From NCBI RefSeq assembly GCF_004000785.1, contig NZ_BILX01000053.1:1-45136 (forward strand): 45,136 bases of DNA. The letters run 5' to 3'. Shown here piece after piece: positions 1 to 8,437 of the stretch. This DNA comes from Paenibacillus ehimensis NBRC 15659. Its GTDB lineage: Bacteria > Bacillota > Bacilli > Paenibacillales > NBRC-103111. Under the pieces are notes generated by a model, which saw nothing but the letters and a program-made list of their open reading frames with translations, searched no databases and was not told where the DNA came from. A program made the translations under genes and the position numbers. How positions within the stretch are numbered: position 1 is the stretch's first letter; each line of letters opens with the position of its first letter.

Positions 1-788
1 AGGGCCATATTGCCGCCGCCGCGCACGATCACGCCGGCGGGCGCAACCGCGGAGGGCTCCGCTTCGAGCCCTCCTTGCCGCAGCCGCTCGGCCAGCTCGC
101 CCGGGCCGAGCTTCAGGCCGTTCGCGCGCAGGCTGACGCGCGGCGTCGTGTTGTTCGCCTCGCAGAGCCGCTCGGCCGCCTGCTCGCCGAACTCGCGGAT
201 CCAGCGCCGCACCAGCCACTCCGGGTGCGAGTGCGCAAGCGCGATGCGCCGCTCGGCCGGCAGCCCGGCGGGCAGGACGAGCTCGCTTTTGCTGCGGAGC
301 ACGCTGCGCAGCACGCCGTTGACCATGCCGGAGATGCCTTGATGGCCCCGCCGCTTCGCAATATTGACCGCTTCGTTGACGATCGCATGGTCCGGAATCC
401 GGTCCAAATAGTGCAGCTGGTAAAAGCTCAGCCGCAGCAGGTTGCGGACCCATGGCTGCAGCTTCGCCAGCCCTTTGCTGACGAACCGCTCCAGGAAAAA
501 GTCGATCGTGCCGAGCCGCTGAACCGTTCCGTATACGATTTCCGTCGCCAGCCCTGCGTCCGGCTTGTCCAGCTTGTACTTTTGCAGCGTCTGGTTCAGC
601 AGCAAATTGCTGTACGAACGGTCCTGCTCGATCCGCACCAGCACGTCAAGGGCCGCTTCTCTGGACGAGCCTTGGGCCGGGCCTTTGCTTGCCCGGGGAG
701 ATTTCCCTTGCAGGCTCCCCCGGGCTCCACCCGAAGCCGCTCCCGCCCGCTTGGTCCGTCCGGAGGACGGTTGATTCGTTTCGCTCAT
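1..788 (-). CDS. rsmB: 16S rRNA (cytosine-C5) methyltransferase RsmB, N-terminal 262 residues (cut by window edge)
   Basis: The reading frame runs without a stop from an ATG at 788 off the left edge. A basic, Gly/Ser-rich leader of about 40 residues is followed by an all-helical NusB-like domain (about residues 44-165, including DHAIVNEAVNIAKRRG and GMVNGVLRS) and then the start of the methyltransferase part (TTPRVSLRANGLK). RsmB methylates C967 of 16S rRNA with S-adenosylmethionine; the SAM site and catalytic cysteines lie outside the window. A GGAGGAATT ribosome site stands directly before the ATG. It lies 32 bases after fmt in the same order as in Bacillus. The family call is firm; the basic leader is longer than usual and may be partly linker. 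Confidence 0.9.
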   Translation of the reverse strand, partial: MSETNQPSSGRTKRAGAASGGARGSLQGKSPRASKGPAQGSSREAALDVLVRIEQDRSYSNLLLNQTLQKYKLDKPDAGLATEIVYGTVQRLGTIDFFLERFVSKGLAKLQPWVRNLLRLSFYQLHYLDRIPDHAIVNEAVNIAKRRGHQGISGMVNGVLRSVLRSKSELVLPAGLPAERRIALAHSHPEWLVRRWIREFGEQAAERLCEANNTTPRVSLRANGLKLGPGELAERLRQGGLEAEPSAVAPAGVIVRGGGNMA

Positions 789-820
789 AATTCCTCCGCT
801 TTTCTTCTATAACGCACAGC

Positions 821-1777
821 TCAATCGCCCGATGTCCCAAGCACGGTGCCCGGCGCCAGCTGTCCGCTTCGCGCGAACGCGGCGGCGTCCATGGCTTTCT
901 TGCCCGCCGGCTGCAGCTCCGTGATCCGCAGAACGCCTTGTCCGGTAGCCACGGCAATTCCCCGCTCTCCCGCTTCAAGCACGGTGCCCGGCCGCACGCC
1001 GTCCGGCACGCGATCCGACTCGGCGGGCTTGGCGCACGTCCATATTTTCAATACTTCGCCGTTCCACAGCGTATAAGCTCCCGGCCGGGGATGCAGCCCC
1101 CGCACCAAATTCCACAGCTGCTTTGCCGGCTTCGTCCAATCGATCCGTTCCTGCTCGCGAGTGATGTTCGGGGAATATTCCGCCTCCGCATCGTTTTGCG
1201 GCACGGCCTGCACGCGGCCCGCAAGCAAATCGGGAAGCGTCTCCTTCAACAGCTTCGCTCCGGCCAAGCTCAGCTTGTCGAACATCGTGCCGGTCGTATC
1301 GCTGTCCTCGATCGGCACTTCAATCTTGCTGATCATGTCGCCGGTATCCAGTCCTTCCGCCATGTACATGATCGTGACGCCGGTGACGGTGTCGCCGTTC
1401 ATCACGGCGTAGTGAATCGGGGCCCCGCCGCGGTATTTAGGCAGCAGCGACGCGTGAATATTAATACAGCCCAGCTTCGGCAGCTCCAGTACCGATTTCG
1501 GCAAAATTTGTCCGAAGGCCGCCGTCACGATCAGATCCGGCTGCAGGGCGCGGATCGCCTCGACGGACTCCGGGCGGCGCAGCCTTTCCGGCTGAAGCAC
1601 GGGCAGGCCGTGCTTCTCCGCCTCGACCTTGACGGGGGTCGGCGTCAGGACGCGCTTGCGCCCGACCGGACGATCCGGCTGCGTGACGACCGCGACGACC
1701 TCCAGATTCTTATCGTTCAGCAGCGTCTGCAGAGACGGCACGGCGAAATCCGGCGTGCCCATAAAAATTACTCTCAT
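821..1777 (-). CDS. fmt: Methionyl-tRNA formyltransferase
   Basis: This 318-residue protein formylates the amino group of initiator Met-tRNA using 10-formyl-tetrahydrofolate in the cytoplasm. The catalytic trio expected from the E. coli enzyme is visible as N106 and H108 in [14 protein letters not shown] and D144 in LDTGDM. The N-terminal Rossmann part starts [14 protein letters not shown], and a C-terminal OB-like domain follows from about residue 205. Length is normal for the family. Its ATG overlaps the def stop by four bases (ATGA), so def and fmt are translationally coupled, a conserved pairing of formylation with deformylation. Confidence 0.97.
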   Translation of the reverse strand: MRVIFMGTPDFAVPSLQTLLNDKNLEVVAVVTQPDRPVGRKRVLTPTPVKVEAEKHGLPVLQPERLRRPESVEAIRALQPDLIVTAAFGQILPKSVLELPKLGCINIHASLLPKYRGGAPIHYAVMNGDTVTGVTIMYMAEGLDTGDMISKIEVPIEDSDTTGTMFDKLSLAGAKLLKETLPDLLAGRVQAVPQNDAEAEYSPNITREQERIDWTKPAKQLWNLVRGLHPRPGAYTLWNGEVLKIWTCAKPAESDRVPDGVRPGTVLEAGERGIAVATGQGVLRITELQPAGKKAMDAAAFARSGQLAPGTVLGTSGD

Positions 1778-2256
1778 GCGTCATCACGATCCTGCTGCTC
1801 GCTGCGATACATTTTTTCCGCCAAATCCGTATACAGCACCCCGTTTAAATGATCCACCTCATGCTGAATGCAGCGGGCCAGCAGCTCGGTCCCTTCAATG
1901 ACGATCTCCTCGCCGTTGCGGTTGAGCCCTTTCACCTTCACACGGGCAGCCCGCTTCACATCCCCCGTAAATCCGGGAATGCTTAAGCAGCCCTCCGGTC
2001 CGAACTGTTCCCCTTCCCGCTCGATGATCTCCGGATTGATCAGCTCGATCAAGCCGTGTTCGTCGCCGACGTCCATAACGATCACCCGTTTGAGAATGCC
2101 GATCTGCGGTGCGGCCAGTCCTACGCCCTCCGCATCGTACATCGTATCGGCCATGTCGTTCAGCAGTTTATGAATGTTCGGTGTAATTTTAGGAACGGGC
2201 TTGCATTTTTCGCGCAGCACCGGGTCCGGGTCCTTCACGATGATTTTGATTGCCAT
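1774..2256 (-). CDS. def: Peptide deformylase
   Basis: This 160-residue metalloenzyme removes the formyl group from nascent proteins. All three family motifs are intact: GVGLAAPQ (44-51), EGCLS (88-92) and QHEVDHL (131-137), giving the metal ligands C90, H132 and H136 and the catalytic glutamate of the last motif. The size and the EGCLS form fit the type 1 class. It overlaps fmt by four bases and sits 104 bases after priA, in an order shared with Bacillus. The protein ends in an acidic/polar tail (QQDRDDA) without a recognised role. Confidence 0.97.
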   Translation of the reverse strand: MAIKIIVKDPDPVLREKCKPVPKITPNIHKLLNDMADTMYDAEGVGLAAPQIGILKRVIVMDVGDEHGLIELINPEIIEREGEQFGPEGCLSIPGFTGDVKRAARVKVKGLNRNGEEIVIEGTELLARCIQHEVDHLNGVLYTDLAEKMYRSEQQDRDDA

Positions 2257-2359
2257 GTATAAGCACCATCCTTTTCAATTAAAGAGAATGAACCGGCCTT
2301 TTTGCAGCCGGCTGATAGGTTATGTATATTCCGGCCGCATGGACCGGTTGACAGCTCCC

Positions 2360-4861
2360 TTACATTAACACTTGGGGATCGACATCGATCGCCACCGTCA
2401 GCTTGTGCTGCTTCACGGTATCGTCGAGCACGGTAGCCGCTCCCCCGACCAAGGCGGAGATGTCCGTCTCTCCCCGATATTTTATCATGCATTGAAACCG
2501 ATATCTATCTTTGATCCTTGAAATCGGCGAAGCGACGGGCCCCAGCACTTCCAGCTCGGTTCCGTCCGCCTGCATCGTCTGCGCCAGCTCCTTCAGACGG
2601 GAAGCGAGCATTTCGCCCGCGCGAAGCAGCAGCTGTACCTGCTCGTGCGACAGCGTAATCAAGACGAGCCGGTGAAACGGCGGATAATTGTGCAGCTTGC
2701 GCATCAGCATCTCCTTGCGCATAAAGCCCATATAATCATGCTTGCTCGCGCTCAAAATGCTGTAGTGCTCAGGCGTGTACGTTTGCACGAACACCTCGCC
2801 GGGCAGCTCGTGCCGTCCGGCGCGTCCCGCCACCTGAGTCAGCAGCTGGAACGACCGTTCGGCCGCGCGAAAATCGGGCAGGTTTAGAACGGAATCGGCA
2901 GCCAGCGCGCCAACCAGCGTCACATAAGGGAAATCAAGCCCCTTCGCGACCATCTGCGTTCCGAGCAGAACGTCGGCCTGACGGTTGCGGAACATCGTGA
3001 GCCATTTTTCATGCGAGCCCTTTTCCGTCGTCGTGTCCACGTCCATGCGAATGACGCGAATGCCGGGAAACAGCTTGCCGAGCTCCTCCTCGACCCGCTG
3101 CGTACCCGTGCCGAAATGACGGATATGCTCGCTGCCGCAGTCCGGACAGACGGCCAATTCGCGCTCCGCATAGCCGCAGTAATGACAGCGGATTGCCTTG
3201 GAGCTTTGGTGGTATGTCAGCGAGATATCGCAATGCGGACAATCCGCCACATAGCCGCAGGTGCGGCACATGACGAATGTGGCATAACCGCGCCGGTTCA
3301 GCAGCAGGACGACCTGTTCCTTCTTGTGTAACCGATCTTCGATCGCTTTATACAAGGCGCGGCTGAACATCGACCGGTTGCCGTTTTTCAGTTCCTCGCG
3401 CATATCGATGATGTTCACCCGCGGCAGCGGCCTTCCCTCGACGCGCGATGGCATGGAGAGCAATTCGAATGCCGGACGATCAGGGGTTGCCGAAGCGGCA
3501 GCTTCGACGGAGGTACGGTACATGCTTTCCAGCGATGGTGTGGCAGAGCCCAGCACGACCGAGGCCCCGTGCTCGCCCGCCCGGGCGATCGCCACATCGC
3601 GGGCGTGATATTTCGGGCTTTCTTCCTGCTTATAGGTCGATTCGTGTTCTTCATCAATAATAATGAGTCCGATATTCGTAAAGGGCGCGAAAATCGCCGA
3701 GCGCGCGCCGATCACGACGCTGACTTCCCGCCGTACGATTTTGCGCCATTCGTCATAGCGCTCCCCGTTGGATAGACGGCTGTGCAGCACGGCGACCCGG
3801 TTGCCGAACCTTCCTTTGAACCGCTCCACCATCTGAGGCGTCAGCGAAATTTCCGGGACGAGTACGATCGCTTCGCGGCCTTGATCCAAGCACGCCTGGA
3901 TCGACTGGAGATAGACCTCCGTCTTGCCGCTGCCGGTCACCCCGTGGAGCAAAAAGACGCGTGACGTCCGTTCTTCCGCCGCCTTTCTGATTCTTTCGTA
4001 GACCGCTTGCTGCTCGGGCGTTAGCGGGAGCGGCGAGGTCGGCTTGAAGGTGCGCGACGCATAGGGGTCGCGCTGCACTTCGGTTTCCTCCAACCGAAGC
4101 CAGCCTCGTTCGGCAAGCCCTTTGACCGCTGCAGCGGTGATTTGCAGCTTCGTCAGCAGCTCCGTCAGCTTGATCGGCTCGGGATGCTCCCGCAGAAAAG
4201 CGAGCACTTGCTTTTGCTTGGCCGCACGGGCCGGCAGCTCGGCTTGCCATGCTTCCAACTGATCGGGATCGTTCGGCGGGAACACATAAAGCGCTTTTTT
4301 CGCGGACATCCGGTCTTTGACCATTTGAACTTCCGTCAGCCGGCCGTCTTCTAACAGCTGCTTGATCAGTGCTCCTTTTTCCGGGAAGGTTTGCAGCAGC
4401 GATTCCAGCTCGACCGATTCGTGCTTGCGGACATAGGCGAGGATTTCCTCCTGCTCCGGGAGGAGCAGAGGCAGCAGCTCCAACTGCTTTTCGGTCCCCG
4501 GGTCTTCGGCCGTCTTAACATGCCTTTCGTATTTGGCCTTAAGCGCCCCGGGGATCATCGCTTGCAGCGCAATAATTTCGTGGCAAAGGTACGTGCGGCT
4601 GATCCAGCGGCCCAGCTTCACCAGCTCGGGGGTTAGCGGAGGGGTGACGTCCAGCGTCTGGCGGATCGGCTTCAGCTTCTCCGGGTCCAGATCCGTTCCG
4701 TCGTGAAGCTCCACGACAAACCCTTGTACGGTCCGCGGGCCGAAGGGAACGCCTACGCGGCTCCCCACGGCGATGTAGTCCCGCATCGTTTCCGGCACAA
4801 TATAATCAAATGCCCGGTTCGTAGGCCGGGCCGGGACATCCACAATGACTTTGGCGTACAT
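2360..4861 (-). CDS. priA: Primosomal replication restart helicase PriA
   Basis: PriA loads the replicative helicase at collapsed forks. From the chosen start the protein has 833 residues: an N-terminal fork-binding domain (YAKVIVDVPARPTNRAFDY), a Walker A motif GVTGSGKT near 307-314, a DEEH box near 403-406, eight cysteines of the paired zinc-binding insert between about 532 and 576, and FGTGTQRVEEEL of the C-terminal helicase lobe. I chose the ATG at 4861, seven bases after the coaBC stop, because MYAKV matches the usual start; an in-frame start at 4897 would add 12 residues lying inside coaBC. A GGGGAG site precedes 4861. Confidence 0.95.
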   Translation of the reverse strand: MYAKVIVDVPARPTNRAFDYIVPETMRDYIAVGSRVGVPFGPRTVQGFVVELHDGTDLDPEKLKPIRQTLDVTPPLTPELVKLGRWISRTYLCHEIIALQAMIPGALKAKYERHVKTAEDPGTEKQLELLPLLLPEQEEILAYVRKHESVELESLLQTFPEKGALIKQLLEDGRLTEVQMVKDRMSAKKALYVFPPNDPDQLEAWQAELPARAAKQKQVLAFLREHPEPIKLTELLTKLQITAAAVKGLAERGWLRLEETEVQRDPYASRTFKPTSPLPLTPEQQAVYERIRKAAEERTSRVFLLHGVTGSGKTEVYLQSIQACLDQGREAIVLVPEISLTPQMVERFKGRFGNRVAVLHSRLSNGERYDEWRKIVRREVSVVIGARSAIFAPFTNIGLIIIDEEHESTYKQEESPKYHARDVAIARAGEHGASVVLGSATPSLESMYRTSVEAAASATPDRPAFELLSMPSRVEGRPLPRVNIIDMREELKNGNRSMFSRALYKAIEDRLHKKEQVVLLLNRRGYATFVMCRTCGYVADCPHCDISLTYHQSSKAIRCHYCGYAERELAVCPDCGSEHIRHFGTGTQRVEEELGKLFPGIRVIRMDVDTTTEKGSHEKWLTMFRNRQADVLLGTQMVAKGLDFPYVTLVGALAADSVLNLPDFRAAERSFQLLTQVAGRAGRHELPGEVFVQTYTPEHYSILSASKHDYMGFMRKEMLMRKLHNYPPFHRLVLITLSHEQVQLLLRAGEMLASRLKELAQTMQADGTELEVLGPVASPISRIKDRYRFQCMIKYRGETDISALVGGAATVLDDTVKQHKLTVAIDVDPQVLM

Positions 4862-4868
4862 TCGTCGG

Positions 4869-6074
4869 TCATCTCCCCTTTCCGAGACGATCCGCAACTA
4901 GCGCGAGCAATCTGGCCGCGACTTGTCCTTTCGACATCAGAGGCAGCGCTTCAACCAGCCCCCCGGAATCATAAATCCGTACAACGTTCGTATCCGTGCC
5001 GAAGCCTGCGCCTTCCATCGTCACGTCATTGGCTACCAGCAGATCGCAGCGCTTCTTCTTCAGCTTTTCCTGCGCAAACGTCTCCAAATGCTGCGTTTCG
5101 GCCGCAAAACCGACGAGAAGCTGCGACGGCTTCTTCCGTTCGCCGACCGCTTGCGCGATATCCGGATTTTTCACCAGCCGCATCGTCATTTCGTCTTCGT
5201 TTTTCTTGATTTTGTGCTCCGCCTGCTCCGCGGGCCGGTAATCGGCTACAGCCGCCGCCTTGATAATCACATCCTGCTCGGGCAATCGGGAAAGGACCGC
5301 TTCCATCATCTCCAGGGCGGATTCGACTTTGACAACGGTCACGCCGGCAGGTGCGGCAATCGAAGCTTTGCCCGTAACGAGCATCACGTTCGCCCCCATC
5401 CGCTGCGCTTCCTCGGCAATTGCATACCCCATTTTGCCCGAGGAATCGTTGGTCAAGTACCGGACAGGATCAATCCGCTCCACCGTCGCGCCGGCCGTTA
5501 CCAAGACATGCTTGCCTTCAAGCAGCCGCTTCTCCTGGAAAAACCGTTCGACCGCAGCCACGATCTCTTCCGGCTCTGCCAGTCGGCCTTTGCCGACGTA
5601 GCCGCAAGCCAGCTGACCCGTGCCGGGCTCGATGAACCGGACGCCGCGCGCCGCAAGCTTGAGCATGTTGGCCTGCACCGCCGGGTGCGCGTACATATGT
5701 ACATTCATGGCGGGAGCTACGAGAATCGGCGCAGTCGTGGCCAATAGCGTCGTGCTGAGCATATCGTCGGCGAGGCCCAGCGCGATTTTGCCGATCACGT
5801 TGGCGGTGGCCGGGGCGATCACGACGAGGTCCGCCCGATCCGCCAGATCGATATGCGATACGACGGAAGCGTCCTTTTCGTCGAACGTATCGACGATGAC
5901 ATCGTGCCTGGATAACGTTTGAAACGTTAGCGGCGCCACAAATTTGGTCGCCGATTCCGTCATGATCACACGTACGTCGGCTCCCGCCTGCGCCAGCTTG
6001 CTGCACACCGCCGCCGCTTTGTAAGCGGCAATGCCGCCGCTGACCCCGAGCAAGACCGTTTTTCCGTTCAACAT
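4869..6074 (-). CDS. coaBC: Bifunctional phosphopantothenoylcysteine decarboxylase / phosphopantothenate-cysteine ligase
   Basis: This 401-residue fusion makes 4'-phosphopantetheine for coenzyme A. The FMN-dependent decarboxylase (CoaC) half is seen in GVSGGIAAYKA, the H in SHIDLADRADLVV, APAMNVHMY and the substrate-lid cysteine in ACGYVGKGRLAEP. The ligase (CoaB) half begins near residue 185 with VLVTAGATVERIDPVRYL, continues with NDSSGKMGYAIAEEA, and includes IKAAAVADYRP. It is seven bases upstream of priA. A terminator-like hairpin separates it from rpoZ, so its level probably differs from that of the upstream genes. Confidence 0.96.
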   Translation of the reverse strand: MLNGKTVLLGVSGGIAAYKAAAVCSKLAQAGADVRVIMTESATKFVAPLTFQTLSRHDVIVDTFDEKDASVVSHIDLADRADLVVIAPATANVIGKIALGLADDMLSTTLLATTAPILVAPAMNVHMYAHPAVQANMLKLAARGVRFIEPGTGQLACGYVGKGRLAEPEEIVAAVERFFQEKRLLEGKHVLVTAGATVERIDPVRYLTNDSSGKMGYAIAEEAQRMGANVMLVTGKASIAAPAGVTVVKVESALEMMEAVLSRLPEQDVIIKAAAVADYRPAEQAEHKIKKNEDEMTMRLVKNPDIAQAVGERKKPSQLLVGFAAETQHLETFAQEKLKKKRCDLLVANDVTMEGAGFGTDTNVVRIYDSGGLVEALPLMSKGQVAARLLALVADRLGKGR

Positions 6075-6119
6075 GGGGCTTCGCTCCTTTCCCTTACGGG
6101 CAATGAATCGTATCCTTGC

Positions 6120-6147
6120 GAAAAAAATAACAACCGCGAGGGTTGTT
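6120..6147 (-). terminator. Intrinsic terminator after rpoZ
   Basis: On the minus strand AACAACC and GGTTGTT form a seven-pair stem with a five-base loop, followed by ATTTTTTT. It lies between the rpoZ stop and the coaBC start, inside an otherwise continuous gene string, so it probably attenuates rather than fully blocks transcription. Confidence 0.75.
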
Positions 6148-6149
6148 GT

Positions 6150-6365
6150 TTATTTTAAGGACTCTTTGTTTTGCAGTTTCTCGTAGGAAATATGGTCTTC
6201 GTAGATTTCTTCCAGCGCCAGTCCTACGTATTTGTGGGATTTCTTCTGTTTCACTTCGGTTTTGGAACCGTCGCGCAGCATGCGCGCCCGTTTGGCGGCC
6301 GCTACCACGAGCGAATACTTGCTGTCCACCTTGTCCAAAAGTCTATCGATTGAAGGATACAACAT
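6150..6365 (-). CDS. rpoZ: DNA-directed RNA polymerase omega subunit
   Basis: This 71-residue protein matches the omega subunit that helps assemble core RNA polymerase. The family hallmarks are the start [20 protein letters not shown], the helix [10 protein letters not shown], and [12 protein letters not shown]. It follows gmk by one base and precedes coaBC, the usual Bacillales order. The C-terminal tail ([10 protein letters not shown]) is polar and unremarkable. Confidence 0.96.
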   Translation of the reverse strand: MLYPSIDRLLDKVDSKYSLVVAAAKRARMLRDGSKTEVKQKKSHKYVGLALEEIYEDHISYEKLQNKESLK

Positions 6366-6366
6366 G

Positions 6367-7008
6367 TTATTTTTTCACCTCAGCCATCCAATGTTGAATT
6401 TTGGAAACCATCCGGTCTTTGCGGCAGTGTTCCGCCGTCAAAATGCTGCGGATGCGGGAACAGGCGAGGTCTACTTGATCGTTCACGATAGCGTAATCGT
6501 AATGCTCCATCATCGCGATCTCGTCGACCGCCACCGACATGCGGCTGCGAATCGTTTCCTCGGATTCCGTACCGCGTCCGACGATACGGCTTTCAAGCTC
6601 CGGCAGCGACGGAGGCAGCAGAAAAATGAATACCCCTTCCGGGAACTTCTGCTTCACCTTCAGCGCACCCTGCACTTCGATCTCCAAAATAATGTCCTTG
6701 CCTGCGTTCAACGTATCTTCTACAAACTTGCGCGGCGTTCCGTAATAATTGCCTACGTATTCCGCCCATTCCAGCATCTGGTCCTGTGCGATCATCTGCT
6801 GGAATTGTTCTCTGGTCTTAAAAAAATAATTAACCCCATCCATTTCGCCCTGCCGCGGAGCCCGCGTTGTTGCGGAGACCGAGTATACGATATCCGGCGC
6901 GCAGCTCCGCAGCGCTTTACAGACGGTACCCTTGCCGACGCCGGAAGGACCGGAAAGCACGATTAAGATTCCTTTATCCGCAGGGGTATATCCTACACTA
7001 CTCGTCAT
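6367..7008 (-). CDS. gmk: Guanylate kinase
   Basis: The enzyme phosphorylates GMP to GDP with ATP. The 213-residue form has a P-loop GPSGVGKGT, the GMP-binding stretch [19 protein letters not shown] and [21 protein letters not shown] chose the ATG at 7008: AAGGA stands about nine bases before it, whereas the ATG two codons earlier (7014) is too close to that site, and longer in-frame versions run into remA. The chosen start overlaps the end of remA by 11 bases, suggesting coupled translation. Confidence 0.95.
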   Translation of the reverse strand: MTSSVGYTPADKGILIVLSGPSGVGKGTVCKALRSCAPDIVYSVSATTRAPRQGEMDGVNYFFKTREQFQQMIAQDQMLEWAEYVGNYYGTPRKFVEDTLNAGKDIILEIEVQGALKVKQKFPEGVFIFLLPPSLPELESRIVGRGTESEETIRSRMSVAVDEIAMMEHYDYAIVNDQVDLACSRIRSILTAEHCRKDRMVSKIQHWMAEVKK

Positions 7009-7258
7009 GATCATCGTCCTTATTGGAAAGTCGATGCGCCACCGTTTCCGGCTGTACCGCGGACAAAATGACATGATCGCTGTCCGTGATAATGACGGCG
7101 CGGGTGCGGCGACCGTAAGTCGCATCGATCAGCATATGGCGGTCGCGCGCTTCTTGGATGATCCGTTTGATCGGTGCCGATTCCGGGCTGACAATGGAAA
7201 TGATTCGATTCGCAGATACGATATTCCCGAAACCGATATTGATTAGTTTGATCGCCAT
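6998..7258 (-). CDS. remA: Extracellular matrix / osmolyte regulator RemA
   Basis: This 86-residue protein is a member of the RemA (DUF370) family, DNA-binding proteins that in B. subtilis activate biofilm-matrix and osmoprotection genes. It starts [19 protein letters not shown] and carries the conserved [20 protein letters not shown]. Its position directly before gmk is conserved. GGGGGAACC precedes the start. A 267-base region with several strong hairpins separates it from yicC and probably holds its promoter. Confidence 0.93.
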   Translation of the reverse strand: MAIKLINIGFGNIVSANRIISIVSPESAPIKRIIQEARDRHMLIDATYGRRTRAVIITDSDHVILSAVQPETVAHRLSNKDDDHDE

Positions 7259-7337
7259 GTTATAGGTTCCCCCTGGAACTTTCTTTTAAAATGAGAGGTT
7301 GTTCGTCAGTGGCTGCGAATCAGCAGCATCTGCCTCC

Positions 7338-7402
7338 GCCGCTCTTGAAATCGGGTTCTTCATCAACTTCCCTTGCGGTAAGAACCCGATTTCAAAGGCG
7401 GC
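7338..7402. repeat. Long imperfect inverted repeat between yicC and remA
   Basis: Two 23-base arms (7338-7360 and 7380-7402) are complementary at 21 positions around a 19-base loop, with a core of GAAATCGGGTTCTT and its complement. No U-run follows on either strand, so it is not a simple terminator. It may be a dispersed palindromic element or part of the remA leader. Confidence 0.7.
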
Positions 7403-7415
7403 ACGTAAACTACAA

Positions 7416-7455
7416 GTTTTCCGCAAAGGAAAACTGCATCGGAAGCATATGCTCC
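7416..7455. other. Two further hairpins beside the yicC-remA inverted repeat
   Basis: GTTTTCC and GGAAAAC (7416-7434) form a seven-pair stem with a GCAAA loop, and 7441-7455 holds a near-palindrome around AGCATATGCT. Together with the larger hairpin they fill most of the intergenic space. No gene is supported here; open frames on both strands across it look like by-products of the palindromes. Confidence 0.6.
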
Positions 7456-7526
7456 GGCAGATCCTCTGTTCTCCGCCAACCGTCAACAAACAAAAATCAT
7501 TCAAAAGAAAGAGTTAATTACTAAAA

Positions 7527-8408
7527 TTACTCGATATTTTGAATCTGCTCCCGCATTTTTTCGAGCTCCGCTTTCATGTCGACCACCACGGAGGCCAGCT
7601 GAGCGTGATTCGCTTTGGAACCGATCGTATTCGCTTCCCGGTTCATCTCCTGAACGAGAAAATCGAGCTTTCGGCCCACCGGTTCGGAAGATTTCAGCAG
7701 TTCCCGGAACTGCTTGCAGTGACTTTGCAGACGGGTCAGCTCCTCGGCGATGCTGGCGCGGTCGGCGAAGACGGCGATCTCCATGGCCAGCCGCTGCTCG
7801 TCCGGAGGCGCTTGCTGCAAAAGCTCTTCGATCCGGGCGCGCAGCTTGCCGGCATAATCTTGGACCACTTGAGGCGCGATCCCCGAGGCTGTGCTGCAGT
7901 AATGCTCCATCGTCCCGATCCGCTGCATCAGATCGCTCTGAAGAAAGGCGCCTTCCTTCTCGCGCATGTCCGAAAGCTCCCTTGCCGCTTCCGCTGCGCA
8001 GGCAACCAGCTCCGCTTCCATCCGCTCCTCGGCCATCTCCTGATTTTGCCCAATCGCAACCAGACCGGGAATGGCAAGCAGGTCGCGCAGGCTCAGCTCG
8101 TCCTTGAGGGACAACCGCTCCCGCAGCTGTTCGGCCGCCTGAACATAGCCCATCGCCAAGCTCCAATCGATCTCGACGGCTTGCGGTACGTCGCGGTCGC
8201 GTTCAATCGTAACGAACGCATCGACACGCCCGCGCCTTACATGCTGCTGAACGGCGGCTTTAACCGCGCTCTCGTAACGGGCAAATTCCCGGGGCATCCG
8301 TACCACGATCTCGCAGTAACGGTGATTGACCGATTTAAGGTCAATCTGGATCCGGAAGCCGTCCGTCGTACGTGCGGCTTGTCCGAAGCCGGTCATACTG
8401 ATGACCAT
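7527..8408 (-). CDS. yicC: YicC/YloC family endoribonuclease
   Basis: Members of this family act as endoribonucleases in bacteria. From the chosen start the protein has 293 residues: the signature start MVISMTGFGQA, LKSVNHRYCEIVVRMPREF near residue 25, and the C-terminal DUF1732 helix pair ending in ANHAQLASVVVDMKAELEKM. Two other ATGs are possible (8423, five codons upstream with AGGAT; 8396, the M of MTGFG); MVISMTGFG best fits relatives. It is separated by only about 30 bases from the methyltransferase-reductase gene upstream, so those genes and dapF probably form one transcript. Confidence 0.92.
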   Translation of the reverse strand: MVISMTGFGQAARTTDGFRIQIDLKSVNHRYCEIVVRMPREFARYESAVKAAVQQHVRRGRVDAFVTIERDRDVPQAVEIDWSLAMGYVQAAEQLRERLSLKDELSLRDLLAIPGLVAIGQNQEMAEERMEAELVACAAEAARELSDMREKEGAFLQSDLMQRIGTMEHYCSTASGIAPQVVQDYAGKLRARIEELLQQAPPDEQRLAMEIAVFADRASIAEELTRLQSHCKQFRELLKSSEPVGRKLDFLVQEMNREANTIGSKANHAQLASVVVDMKAELEKMREQIQNIE

Positions 8409-8437
8409 GGCCTTCACATCCATTATCCTATTCTAAT

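Noticed and set aside
7286..7524. Open frames on both strands in the yicC-remA gap
   Set aside because: They translate the arms of the long inverted repeat; no ribosome site and no family likeness.
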